DNA from: Tritrichomonas musculus
Taxonomy: Eukaryota > Parabasalia > Tritrichomonadida > Tritrichomonadidae
Assembly (NCBI GenBank): GCA_039105265.1
Contig: JAPFFF010000001.1
Coordinates: 4,402,001 to 4,466,000, forward strand
Direction of reading: 5' to 3'
DNA: 64,000 nucleotides
Shown here: positions 39,501-48,114 of the stretch, piece after piece
How positions within the stretch are numbered: position 1 is the stretch's first letter
How the letters are laid out: every line of letters begins with the position of its first letter
The notes under the pieces: model-generated
Databases searched by the model: none
What the model was told of the DNA's origin: nothing
Seen by the model: the letters and a program-made list of their open reading frames with translations, nothing else
Translations under genes and position numbers: made by a program

Positions 39501-40315
39501 TTAATAAAAGACTTGAATATAAGAAGCAACATAACCCATTACAACAATTATATAAATTAATCATGAATTCATGCTATGGTAAAACTATTGAAAAACCAGT
39601 TGATAAAGATATTAAATATATGAATGATGACGATTTAGAGAAATATTGGATCAAAAATTATAATAAAATTATTGAGGACACATTAATTGAGGGTAGAAAA
39701 ACACCATTACATGCTGTAAAAGTTATTAAACAAATTGAAAACCATTTTAACTTTTCACTTCTTGGTATACAAGTTTTATCAATGTCAAAGCGAATTATGA
39801 ATGAAGTAATGTGTTTAGCTTATGATTTAGGATGCCACATTTATTACCAAGATACTGATTCAATGCACATTGAAGTTGATGATTTACCACGACTTGTTAA
39901 TGGTTTTAAAGAAAAATATTATCGTGAATTAATCGGAACTAATTTAGGACAATTTCACAGTGACTTTCCAACTATTAACGGTCATGATGAAATGCCAAAA
40001 TCTATTGAGTCATATTTTCTAATGAAGAAAATGTACATTGACAAATTGCAAGATTCAACGGGAGAAATTGATTATATGATCCGAGGAAAAGGTTTGACGC
40101 AAAATTCTATTAAATATGCTTACAAAGAATTTGGTAATGATCCCATGAAATTATATGAATCCCTATTTAATGGCAACACACAAACGTTTGATTTAACGAA
40201 AGGTCAACCATGCTTTTCAATGAATAAAAACATGACAGTATCAACTTTAAAGAAATTTGAACGTAAAATAAAAACAACTTATGAAGAAGGTAAACATGAA
40301 GATTATTTTAAATAG
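36512..40315 (+). CDS. Polinton protein-primed DNA polymerase B
   Basis: 1267 residues. Family-B signatures of the protein-primed type lie in the C-terminal half: exonuclease region with ADFEA (about 606), FHNLVYDF (about 655) and YCKQDV (about 787), then DFDAVSLYPS (motif A, about 876), KLIMNSCYGK (motif B, about 1015) and YYQDTDS (motif C, about 1111). This is the polymerase expected to copy the linear element from its ends using a protein primer. The first 400 residues are element-specific; around 395-490 lies a separate small module with DDCCFVYAL and a later HTFNVYEDHYFIEE, whose function is unknown. Its end overlaps that of the integrase gene by 8 bp, tail to tail. Confidence 0.95.
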   Translation: MSLDNTPTNKLIELSNLLYNENLTINDWKNEFDNENDLRENLIEMLVSDILNKGYDGENNYNSMYWFVKGLNIPSPKPLKRYIDSDDYLFKNLNKYKIQDSLDDFNRQRLHEKFNRDLHKKDSSFLDELMKHSKDIREFWRSDLLYNSPPADALNDEEFFPEEKPKDINLRNIKSFKEWQKLDDEQQTLVDDMMKSLYKTPTNWEINFELLNNKGKKLMFPLLKNFFQEYIDPLPMDKYKIEFKVKGQWHSKPLTPEVYNKLMENFTEEHFIFDLDEIPAEFTGFNSGDNADLPDWSLFSSLRFSKYLHKDRVRKDVGGSFFNYIANDKVPKKVIEYLKRLQIFNSLVDEKVTVLEEAKEYTRSYYDNLTGDLEYETIEIPAKITKSTKQREELDDCCFVYALKQTGFYSDDILNQIRLRINNRYLSQGSIEKICQEFKIHIKLSYIDDSSDRKNKKTTVQQCKNKVRKSYLGVKDAEPQRTHTFNVYEDHYFIEEKTPFSTYYIKNLHKNLDDDKYNKEYKQEHWIKARYYISSSNLVRELMKQGYFNPITYGQYRILKTVFYHEFDKDLTNINLEYDPEYCTKLIAPEVVKESENKTDPTYWYADFEADVSGNIHKPFMCVLQSQNGKINECFKGETCNKQFLDFLPDHAVVYFHNLVYDFRMFSSLVNIKNTIIKGTKLMKANVEYDDKKILFKDSLPMLNCKLSQLPSMFNLGINVQKEIFPYKYYTLERLNTNKGVINDAGLNEDQKWTTDDYELFKSNIDKIPKCRIDENHFDMWSYAEFYCKQDVNILRLGFNEFRNGFIKDFSIDPFNFISISSLANEVFNQRVYYPNKNLYKLGGHVRKFCSKAVYGGRCMTAYNKKWHILKLLCDFDAVSLYPSAMARLYTVEGRPEVIKPEQLNLEFLSKQGAYIVEIKITKVNKHYPFPLIVRKVNGLNLNDDNLKEGETLNIIVDNISLEDLIEFQKIEFEFIRGYYWSGKRDYTIQKEIKKIFNKRLEYKKQHNPLQQLYKLIMNSCYGKTIEKPVDKDIKYMNDDDLEKYWIKNYNKIIEDTLIEGRKTPLHAVKVIKQIENHFNFSLLGIQVLSMSKRIMNEVMCLAYDLGCHIYYQDTDSMHIEVDDLPRLVNGFKEKYYRELIGTNLGQFHSDFPTINGHDEMPKSIESYFLMKKMYIDKLQDSTGEIDYMIRGKGLTQNSIKYAYKEFGNDPMKLYESLFNGNTQTFDLTKGQPCFSMNKNMTVSTLKKFERKIKTTYEEGKHEDYFK

Positions 40316-41915
40316 GATCTAATAAATATCTTGGTAATAATTGAATTCTATTTTTACCATTAAGTTTTCCTTCTACTTTAAATAATCCATTTTCTTTACC
40401 AATAACTTTAAACTCTCCAGGTTGAATTATTGATCTTCTTTTCATCATTGGATCTTTTTCATTATAAACTTTAACATTTACTCCATCATTAATATTAAAA
40501 CTTGCATTATTTTTAATTTCCCAATTAGCTTGTAATATTCTCCTCACAATATAATTTTCAAGTTCTGGATCATCATTTACCATCTTTGGTGTTACACTAA
40601 AACCTGCCCATTTACTCAATCCTCTATGTGGTGCATTATTGTATTGATTAACTATTTCATTCATTACTTCAGGAGTTATTACACCAATTTTCATATTATA
40701 CGCCATATCTCTAATGGTTCTAATTACTCTATCAATAATTCCTAAACTTGAATGCAAAGGATCATTTTTTACATCTTCCTGTTCTTTCTTCATGAAATCG
40801 GGATAGTTACCCATTACTTGTCTAGTCACTGGTTTAAAATCAATTCCTCGTGAATTATAAAATGTTTCCCAAGCCAACTTTGAATTAAAACTTCCTTCAC
40901 CATCACCTGTTAAATGTTTTACATTAGCACCTTTCTCAATCATTCTATTTAATGCTCTCAAATATGAAACAGTTGATTTAATAGTTCCTTTTGAAAATTC
41001 ATTTTCTCCCACTACATCATTTAATAATTCAACAAATAAGTATTTAGTATTCACATTTATTGCTACCAAATAACCCAATTTTCCACAAAACATTAAATCA
41101 ATCATCCATGTGTTCTTTTCTGCAACTTTATGCAATTGATAATGTTTTATATTTTGTTTTAAAGGAAATGATGAAGGAATTTTTCCCTTTTCTTCTTTCA
41201 GTTCTGGGTTAATTAGTTTTAAAGCATTGATTTTATCTTTACTTTTATATCCAAATAATCCCGTAAATGGTATTTTATCATATTTTATAGTCGTCCCTGG
41301 TTGTTGAAAATATTTTCGTTTATAATCTTCATACCAATTATTAATTGATCTTCTTCCTCTATTCCATCCACTTGTGACTTTAACAAAATTGTCATATGTT
41401 AATAAATCATCATTCATGTGTTCAACAACAAATTTATCTAATTTATCGCCAAACGTTTCTTTTCTGACTTTCAGCTCTTCATTCTTATGTACTTCCTCCC
41501 ATTCTCTTTCATACTCATCATATATGTGTCTAATATCTTCATCTAGTAATGGTTTAAATGAGTTTAATCTTTTCACTTGATTAAATGATAATTTATTTTT
41601 GTTCTTATGAACTTTACTCATTAAATCCTCTCTTGCTATTCTCACTGCTACATCATAATCTGCCATTCGTTCATGTTCCATTTCTACTTTACGTCTATGT
41701 TCTTCATCCTTTACTATATCACGAATGGTTAAGTAATGAATTATATAGAAATTGTTTATATGTTGAGCTGGAATTTTCACTTTCAAATATTTTTCACAAT
41801 AATGATTTATATGATATTTCACTTGTGTCTCAAATTTATTCGGTTCATACTTTTTTATCTTACTTGTCACATATGAAATTATTCCATCTGTGTTATTAAA
41901 TAATGTTTCAGTCAT
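40308..41915 (-). CDS. Polinton integrase (retroviral-type, rve fold)
   Basis: 535 residues, leftward. The central region has the layout of retroviral/Polinton integrases: WMIDLMF at the first strand, a second block around LTGDGEGSFNS, and a third around LGIIDRVIRTIRDMA, followed by the YNNAPHRGLSKWAG block typical of this family. The C-terminal part (residues about 465-530; VKVYN, GEFKVIGKENGLFKVEG) looks like the chromodomain/SH3-like tail found on Polinton integrases. It inserts the element into host DNA and makes the short target duplication. The N-terminal 190 residues are charged helices. Confidence 0.93.
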   Translation of the reverse strand: MTETLFNNTDGIISYVTSKIKKYEPNKFETQVKYHINHYCEKYLKVKIPAQHINNFYIIHYLTIRDIVKDEEHRRKVEMEHERMADYDVAVRIAREDLMSKVHKNKNKLSFNQVKRLNSFKPLLDEDIRHIYDEYEREWEEVHKNEELKVRKETFGDKLDKFVVEHMNDDLLTYDNFVKVTSGWNRGRRSINNWYEDYKRKYFQQPGTTIKYDKIPFTGLFGYKSKDKINALKLINPELKEEKGKIPSSFPLKQNIKHYQLHKVAEKNTWMIDLMFCGKLGYLVAINVNTKYLFVELLNDVVGENEFSKGTIKSTVSYLRALNRMIEKGANVKHLTGDGEGSFNSKLAWETFYNSRGIDFKPVTRQVMGNYPDFMKKEQEDVKNDPLHSSLGIIDRVIRTIRDMAYNMKIGVITPEVMNEIVNQYNNAPHRGLSKWAGFSVTPKMVNDDPELENYIVRRILQANWEIKNNASFNINDGVNVKVYNEKDPMMKRRSIIQPGEFKVIGKENGLFKVEGKLNGKNRIQLLPRYLLDPI

Positions 41916-42019
41916 GTTTTAAAATAAATTAAATTAAAGATATTTGATGATTTCATGAATGCAAAAATAATTATTTAGTTTATTTTTAATTTTTTAATTT
42001 TTTATCACATAATAAAAAT

Positions 42020-42250
42020 ATGTCTCAAGCCTTACCACCCCTTAAACAACGTCATGAAAGAAAAACATTTGCTACTCCAACGTTGAAACTCATAAATTCA
42101 CGTCTTCAATATTATAGAAAAGTATTAAGTCAACCCGAACCAACAACGGAGAAAGGAAAACTTAGTCGTCGAAGAATTCAAAATAAATATGATCAATGCA
42201 TGAAAGTAAGACAATTATTAAACGGAGCTGTTAAGAACCTTTATCTTTAA
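42020..42250 (+). CDS. Polinton small basic protein, 76 residues
   Basis: Rightward, rich in Arg, Lys and Gln (KLSRRRIQNKYDQCMKVRQLL), with no hydrophobic core. It overlaps the end of the next leftward gene by 20 bp. Small basic proteins near capsid genes often bind DNA in packaged particles, but that role is a guess here. The leader contains TATCACATAATAAAAAT, a shortened version of the promoter-like block. Confidence 0.55.
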   Translation: MSQALPPLKQRHERKTFATPTLKLINSRLQYYRKVLSQPEPTTEKGKLSRRRIQNKYDQCMKVRQLLNGAVKNLYL

Positions 42251-42458
42251 CATAGAACCCGTCACTACCGAAATACTCCAACGCTGGATTATTTGAATTA
42301 TCAAATTTAGGTAATATTTTTGCAACATTACCAACAACAGGTAACTTTTCCATTATTGATTTTGTTTTATTCCATCCAAATTTAAATCCATCAGCAAAAT
42401 CTTTAGCTGCTTCTTTAACTTTACCCGCTAATTTTTTAAACCAACTACCAAAAGCCAT
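42231..42458 (-). CDS. Polinton small amphipathic protein, MAFGSWFK type (75 aa)
   Basis: Leftward. It starts MAFGSWFKKLAGKVKEAAKD, an amphipathic basic helix, and shares its first eight residues with the 106-residue protein at 49948-50268. Small proteins with an N-terminal membrane-active amphipathic helix occur as minor capsid components (adenovirus protein VI and pX-like) in Polintons. That assignment is by analogy. Confidence 0.6.
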   Translation of the reverse strand: MAFGSWFKKLAGKVKEAAKDFADGFKFGWNKTKSIMEKLPVVGNVAKILPKFDNSNNPALEYFGSDGFYVKDKGS

Positions 42459-42537
42459 GAACGAAGTTCTCGAATTGAAAATTCTTTTTAATATTAAATT
42501 AAAAATTATGATTTAATATTTTTATTTAAAACTAAAC

Positions 42538-43179
42538 ATGACATTAAAACAAGCAAGAATATTAAGTAGTGAGACCGATAATACTATTAAGCAAGAACAA
42601 AACACAAATGTTAACATTAACATTAAACCATCAACTAAACCACGACCTCAAACCGTTCCACTTTATCCTAATGTTCAACCTCTTAATCCTAACGCAAATT
42701 TTACTCAAGCGAACCAACCTGCGGATATTCCACCGGTTGGTCAAACTTTATATATTCCGACGACGGAGGATTTGAACTATCAATCTCAACCTCCAACAAA
42801 CAGCAATTTCCCATTAACTCGAGACAGAGGTATTGCAGATTTAGGAAATGAAATTGAGGATTTAGAAAAGAAAAACCAATTTCTACAAATGTTAGTTGAA
42901 ATGTATGAATCAAACCCGTTAAAAATAAATGCTTACGTTGTTTGTGAAAGTAAGTTATTAATGAACATGATAAAGTTATTAACTGATGGTGAGAAAGTTG
43001 ATTTAGTACTTAATGAAGATATTGGATGTAGTGGATGTACCGCAAAATCAAACAAAATCATTTATGTTTCAAAAATATTGATTACTAAAGATGGTAAAAC
43101 TAGTGAGTTAAAATATGATTACAATAACATTTATAGTGAATTTGTTAAATATGGAATTTCGTTAAAGATGACCTATTAA
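42538..43179 (+). CDS. Polinton hypothetical protein, 213 residues
   Basis: Rightward. A disordered Thr/Gln/Asn/Pro-rich N-terminal half (residues 1-95) is followed by a short coiled coil (DLGNEIEDLEKKNQFLQMLVEMYE, about 98-122) and a small globular C-terminal domain with a GCSGCTAKSNKIIYVS stretch. Its stop overlaps the stop of the leftward fibre-like gene by 4 bp. No family recognised. Confidence 0.6.
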   Translation: MTLKQARILSSETDNTIKQEQNTNVNINIKPSTKPRPQTVPLYPNVQPLNPNANFTQANQPADIPPVGQTLYIPTTEDLNYQSQPPTNSNFPLTRDRGIADLGNEIEDLEKKNQFLQMLVEMYESNPLKINAYVVCESKLLMNMIKLLTDGEKVDLVLNEDIGCSGCTAKSNKIIYVSKILITKDGKTSELKYDYNNIYSEFVKYGISLKMTY

Positions 43180-46100
43180 GACTTAAATACTGAAATCATA
43201 TTTTTGTTAATGATACTTGTAATCACCCCCACCGTTGTTCTGTTTATTTTTGATGTAATAGCTGTTTGACCAGTTAATGTTTTCAATTCTCCTTCATCAA
43301 TAAAAACTTCATCCCCAATTCCATAACATGACGTATCTGTAACTTTAACTAAATAATCTCCATGTGTCGCAAATGTTACACATTTATTAACTTTATCAAT
43401 CTTAACACAAATTCCAACATACTCATTCCATTTTCCATTAGTCTTTACTGAACAAATGCAATCTGTAGTGTCATTTTCAGTGCTTTGAACCCATAAACTA
43501 TCGACATATTTGTAAACCTTACCTGTCATATATACTGGTGCGCCAACTATGAAATCATTTATTGAATTCATTGATTCTTCAATTGGACAGTAATGAGTAA
43601 TAGTTGTGTTTGGTTGCTCCTTTAAATTCGTTATCTTTGTATCTAAAGTTTGAAATAGTTTTAAAGATATATTAGTAGATGTACAATTATTTAAAGTTTG
43701 CATTACTATTTTATCCATTGCATCAATATTTCCTTCATCATCAATTATTATATCTTTAATTAAATTGTCATTATGAATATATTCATTTAATGTTGTCGTT
43801 AATGTTTCATTATTGACAAAATTATTAAACTCATTATTAACATATTTAGCTGAAAGTACTTTATTATCAGGGAATTCAGAAGGTTTTGAATTATAACCTA
43901 ATTTATTTATTACAATCTCACCTTCATAAATATACATGTCATTTATATTTGATATTGTGCCGGAAGTTGTAACATATAATGAATAATTAATTTCAGAACA
44001 TGTATATTTCTTTTTAACGCCGTTGCTATGTGTTAATTCATATTTATATGTTCCAGTTATTACATTACTATTTTTCGTTAATGTTGCATCAATATAAAAC
44101 TCATTTCTATTAAATATTTTATACCATTCACTAATACATAATATTTTTGTTGAATATTTAGTAAATGTAAATGGAACGTCAACGAATTCATAATTTAAAA
44201 TATCATTCTCTCTTGTTAATATCTCATCAGTGTTTCCATAACTTAAATCATCTTTCCTTCTATAATCATTTAATGTTGTCGTTAATGTTTCATTATTGAC
44301 TAAATCATCTGGTATCGTTGGCATATCAGTTTTTAAAGCATAGGAATTTAAATTACTTCCATAAATAACATTTTCAATAAAATATGTTCTTTCAGGATCA
44401 ACATTAAAAACTTCACGTCCTCCTTCAGCAACTGTTGGAGTCCATTGAAATATTCCCTCTTCAAAATTATAATAACCATATTGTGTTTGACGTCCACCAA
44501 TAGAACCAGTAACTCCTAAAAATGTGATTTTCTTATTTGGACCAGTTCGTTTAACAATTTTATTATTCTCAACGATGAATACACCAGTGTATGAATCATC
44601 CACACCTTCAGCATTTACCCATTTAAATGTTATCGTTGCTGTAAAGTTTGGTGAAGGTTTCGTTAACTTGAATTTGAAATAAATTTTAACGTTAATATTA
44701 TCAGGGATCTCTTTTGTTAATTCATAATTCATCAATTGAGTTTTTAATGCGTAATTATCCATTGATGCGTTTAATGATGTTAACATATGCTCTTTATGAT
44801 TTTCAATCAATTTTTTAGTTGCTGATGCTGTTAATAATTGATTATTCGTTAATGTTTCACCTAATTGCAACTCATTATCGTTTTTAGCTGCTGGGGTGTA
44901 TTTGAGTTTAACAAATGATGGTTGAACTGTTCCATAAATTAAAAGATATGGAAATTCATAAACGGGTTCACAAGGATAAGCTGATGAATCAGCAACTTCT
45001 TGATTTAAGCATTCAAACGTTTTATCATCTTTATATTCATATTCATAATTTTTATATACTTCTCCATCATCATCAACCATAAATGAAACATCAATTTTAT
45101 AATTAGTTTCAATATGTTCACAGTAATATTTAAAACATAATCTTTCATCTGGAATTATAATTTCTGTTTCAACATATGGTTTTTCTTCAACTACTTCGTG
45201 AGGTGCTAATACTAATCCATCGTCAATTATTTCATCAACATATGCAACTTCTTTAACAGTTGATCCAGCATTTTTACTAAACGCTAATTTTAATGCACCA
45301 AATATACCTTCAGCACCAACTTTCATAAATCCACCAAAGTTAAAACAAAAGTTACTAATTTGTACGACATCCATAACTACATCAAACCAATTTGTTTTAT
45401 TTTTCATATCGTTAATTTCTTTCTCTAACTTTGCACAATAATTTTGAAGTGCTGATATTTGATTAACCGCAATATCAACTGTATTTCCTAATGAATTTAA
45501 AACGAAAACGTGGGATTCAATGTTTTCACCTATGACTACACCTGAAGTTTGAATGTTAAAGTTTGTATATAATGTTGTGCATGCTTCAGGTCGTGGTGAG
45601 ACTGTATAATAACCAGTATTAGCTAAGAACTCAAATGTATTCATTCCTTTTTCATAACTTACATCAGCAATAGTATAAATTAATTCATCATCTTTTGGCA
45701 TATATAATATTAAACCATATGGAGGATTTCCGACTTGCAAAGGTGAAGTATAATGATATTCAAGTAATTCAAAATAATTGTCGGATTGTAGTTTGTAGTT
45801 ATTTAATCCCGATGATTTATATTCGAAGTCAACAATGAAGTCATAAGTTTTATTATTTATGTTCAAAGTTGCTGAATACGTACAATTAGCAAAATCTTTG
45901 ACGGGGTAAATGTAAACCCTCCATGCATCATTATCTTCTTTATATGTTTGAATTTTACAGTTATCATTAGGTGCTAACATTCCTTTATTAACTAATAACT
46001 CAAATGGGTTTCCTTGATTATCATAATCAGCGAAAGTGTGTAATACTTTTTTATTAGCTTCATTTTTAGCAATACATATAAAGGCTACTTCATGAGAACC

Positions 46101-47102
46101 AGGATTTTTACGTGTTAATTTCAGGGGTATATTGAAACTGTAATTAGTACCTACCCATTCATTACCTTGTTTAGTCATTTTGTAATCAGTACCGAATGCT
46201 TCATCATGAAATTCAAAAGTTTGACCTTCAATTAATGCTTCAAATTCAGGACTACCAGGAACATATCCCCAATCAGCATAATATAAAGGATTTGTTTTAT
46301 CATCTATTACACCGTAAGCTTTCATTTCATAGAAGTCGGGCAATGGTGAACGATATAATTTAAAGCAATTGTCCGCATCTATTGTATTACACCTAAGATT
46401 TATTAATTTATTTGAATCATTAGCTTTGTCACAACTAACATTTGTTTTTTGATTTGCGATATAATTTATTTTCATAAATCCAGATGTATATAAATTTAAT
46501 GGTGTATCACCTTTTTTATTTGACATATATATTTTTGCTCCAACGTCATCTTCTTGATAAACTAACTCATAATTTCCATTTGAAATGTTAACAATAGGAT
46601 TTTTAAACATGTTTTCTTTAGAAGTTTTAGTTATAATTGCTTTTGGTAATTTCATATATGCAGGTAATTCTATTTCGAATATATCACCGATATATTCACC
46701 AAATTCAGTTTTGATTGATAATGTGTTTAAATCTGGTTGATCTAAATTTTCCGTTAATTTATCTGAAGTAATGATGAAATCATATATACCATCTTCAAAT
46801 GAAAAGTCACCATTATCACCATCATGTTTTTCCTCTAATGTTTTAATTCTTGATTCATGATTGTTTAATTCATCCGTAAATTTCATGGTTTGTGTATTGT
46901 ATGATGAAACTGAGGCGTCAATGTCAGCAAGTCTTAATGTTAAACTTTGAGGATTTGTTGAAGTCATTATTATGTCTCCATCGACTGTTGCATCATTGTG
47001 AACATGAATGTTTTTAAATTCTGAATCTTTATCGGGCATACCACCTCCACCACCGATGAATGCTCCATCTTTTGCATTTTGTTTTGTAATTATTGCAGTC
47101 AT
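43176..47102 (-). CDS. Polinton large fibre/spike-like protein
   Basis: 1308 residues, the longest protein of the element. The N terminus has a Gly-rich segment (IGGGGGMPDKDSEFKN) then a beta-strand stretch HVHNDATVDGDIIMTS, similar in style to the N-terminal attachment and shaft parts of viral and phage fibres, and a short coiled coil (NNHESRIKTLEEKHDG). The middle is beta-rich. NNETLTTTLN.Y occurs at least twice (about residues 970 and 1110), pointing to internal repeats, and a C-terminal domain of about 110 residues with GAPVYMTGKVYKYVD closes it. It sits immediately downstream of the capsid genes on the same strand. A host-attachment or vertex role is inferred, not shown. Confidence 0.65.
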   Translation of the reverse strand: MTAIITKQNAKDGAFIGGGGGMPDKDSEFKNIHVHNDATVDGDIIMTSTNPQSLTLRLADIDASVSSYNTQTMKFTDELNNHESRIKTLEEKHDGDNGDFSFEDGIYDFIITSDKLTENLDQPDLNTLSIKTEFGEYIGDIFEIELPAYMKLPKAIITKTSKENMFKNPIVNISNGNYELVYQEDDVGAKIYMSNKKGDTPLNLYTSGFMKINYIANQKTNVSCDKANDSNKLINLRCNTIDADNCFKLYRSPLPDFYEMKAYGVIDDKTNPLYYADWGYVPGSPEFEALIEGQTFEFHDEAFGTDYKMTKQGNEWVGTNYSFNIPLKLTRKNPGSHEVAFICIAKNEANKKVLHTFADYDNQGNPFELLVNKGMLAPNDNCKIQTYKEDNDAWRVYIYPVKDFANCTYSATLNINNKTYDFIVDFEYKSSGLNNYKLQSDNYFELLEYHYTSPLQVGNPPYGLILYMPKDDELIYTIADVSYEKGMNTFEFLANTGYYTVSPRPEACTTLYTNFNIQTSGVVIGENIESHVFVLNSLGNTVDIAVNQISALQNYCAKLEKEINDMKNKTNWFDVVMDVVQISNFCFNFGGFMKVGAEGIFGALKLAFSKNAGSTVKEVAYVDEIIDDGLVLAPHEVVEEKPYVETEIIIPDERLCFKYYCEHIETNYKIDVSFMVDDDGEVYKNYEYEYKDDKTFECLNQEVADSSAYPCEPVYEFPYLLIYGTVQPSFVKLKYTPAAKNDNELQLGETLTNNQLLTASATKKLIENHKEHMLTSLNASMDNYALKTQLMNYELTKEIPDNINVKIYFKFKLTKPSPNFTATITFKWVNAEGVDDSYTGVFIVENNKIVKRTGPNKKITFLGVTGSIGGRQTQYGYYNFEEGIFQWTPTVAEGGREVFNVDPERTYFIENVIYGSNLNSYALKTDMPTIPDDLVNNETLTTTLNDYRRKDDLSYGNTDEILTRENDILNYEFVDVPFTFTKYSTKILCISEWYKIFNRNEFYIDATLTKNSNVITGTYKYELTHSNGVKKKYTCSEINYSLYVTTSGTISNINDMYIYEGEIVINKLGYNSKPSEFPDNKVLSAKYVNNEFNNFVNNETLTTTLNEYIHNDNLIKDIIIDDEGNIDAMDKIVMQTLNNCTSTNISLKLFQTLDTKITNLKEQPNTTITHYCPIEESMNSINDFIVGAPVYMTGKVYKYVDSLWVQSTENDTTDCICSVKTNGKWNEYVGICVKIDKVNKCVTFATHGDYLVKVTDTSCYGIGDEVFIDEGELKTLTGQTAITSKINRTTVGVITSIINKNMISVFKS

Positions 47103-47171
47103 TTATTAATTTATTAATTATAAAAATAAAATATTTTAGTATACGAAGTTTAGAGATTTTATTATATAAAA

Positions 47172-47513
47172 TCAATATTCAAATTTAAGGAATAATGTGA
47201 AGTTATCAGGTATTATTTCATTACCTTTTGCATCAGTGAACCACACTTTAAATCTATCATGGTTTAATGTATATTTATATTTTCTGTTTTCATCTGGAGG
47301 CGTTAAATTAGCATACCAAACGAGAGAATCACAGTATTCATCACGTGGGACAAATGACGCGTGAAGTTCGGTTTCACCGTCTAAATATCCGTCACATGTA
47401 GCACGGCAATATTGAAATGAAATATATTTATCATTACGAGAATTAACGAACTCAGGAGGAAATTTATTTTCATAGTCACGAGTGATAAAGTAAGTTTTGG
47501 TTGTTTTATGCAT
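47172..47513 (-). CDS. Polinton beta-rich protein, 113 residues
   Basis: Leftward, between the fibre-like and the 156-residue gene. It is all short beta segments (YISFQYCRATCDGYLDG, FKVWFTDAKGNEIIPDNF, LFLKFEY). The ending resembles the last strands of jelly-roll capsid proteins, so a minor capsid or cement role is thinkable. It is too short for the usual Polinton penton protein. Confidence 0.5.
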   Translation of the reverse strand: MHKTTKTYFITRDYENKFPPEFVNSRNDKYISFQYCRATCDGYLDGETELHASFVPRDEYCDSLVWYANLTPPDENRKYKYTLNHDRFKVWFTDAKGNEIIPDNFTLFLKFEY

Positions 47514-47545
47514 TTATGATTTGATAAAAATAAAAATATATAAAT

Positions 47546-48016
47546 TTAAAACAAGTCTGGGTCTATTTCATCTTCGTTTATGTTACATTTACTAGCTAAT
47601 TCATTTACAATTTCAACTTTAGCATCAGACCTATTTTTAATGAATTCATTAAGTTTATTTTGATTTTCACATTCTTTTACTACACATTCATGATAAAATG
47701 ATGTTTTATAATTTATTCTATCAGCTTTAATATAAGCTTTCATTAATCGTATTTGTGATCCTGATGTTAAGACACCGAAGGCACGTTTAGGAATAGTTAA
47801 CCATTCACACTGAGGGAATAACTCTCTAAATTCTTTATATGTCATGACTTTTTGGGTGTTATCTTTATAAACTAATGAAAGACATAAAATTTTTATGTTC
47901 ATTTTATATTTATAGAATTTATCAGTTATGAAGTCATCAAAATATACTTGAACGGCTTTAAGTTCTGATTCAGGAAGTTTTTCGAATAACTTATTAATGT
48001 TGATGTATTCACTCAT
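47546..48016 (-). CDS. Polinton hypothetical protein, 156 residues
   Basis: Leftward, in the capsid gene cluster. Starts MSEYININKLFEKLPESELK; mostly helical with a C-terminal charged stretch ending NEDEIDPDLF. No catalytic triad of the adenovirus-type protease is visible and no family is recognised. Confidence 0.6.
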   Translation of the reverse strand: MSEYININKLFEKLPESELKAVQVYFDDFITDKFYKYKMNIKILCLSLVYKDNTQKVMTYKEFRELFPQCEWLTIPKRAFGVLTSGSQIRLMKAYIKADRINYKTSFYHECVVKECENQNKLNEFIKNRSDAKVEIVNELASKCNINEDEIDPDLF

Positions 48017-48114
48017 TTATATAGAAATAAAAAATTTGAAAAATAAGTTTTAAATAGATTTAAAAATTTTTGAAAACGTTTGAAATGAAAAAATAATTAA
48101 ATTAATTATTAGAT

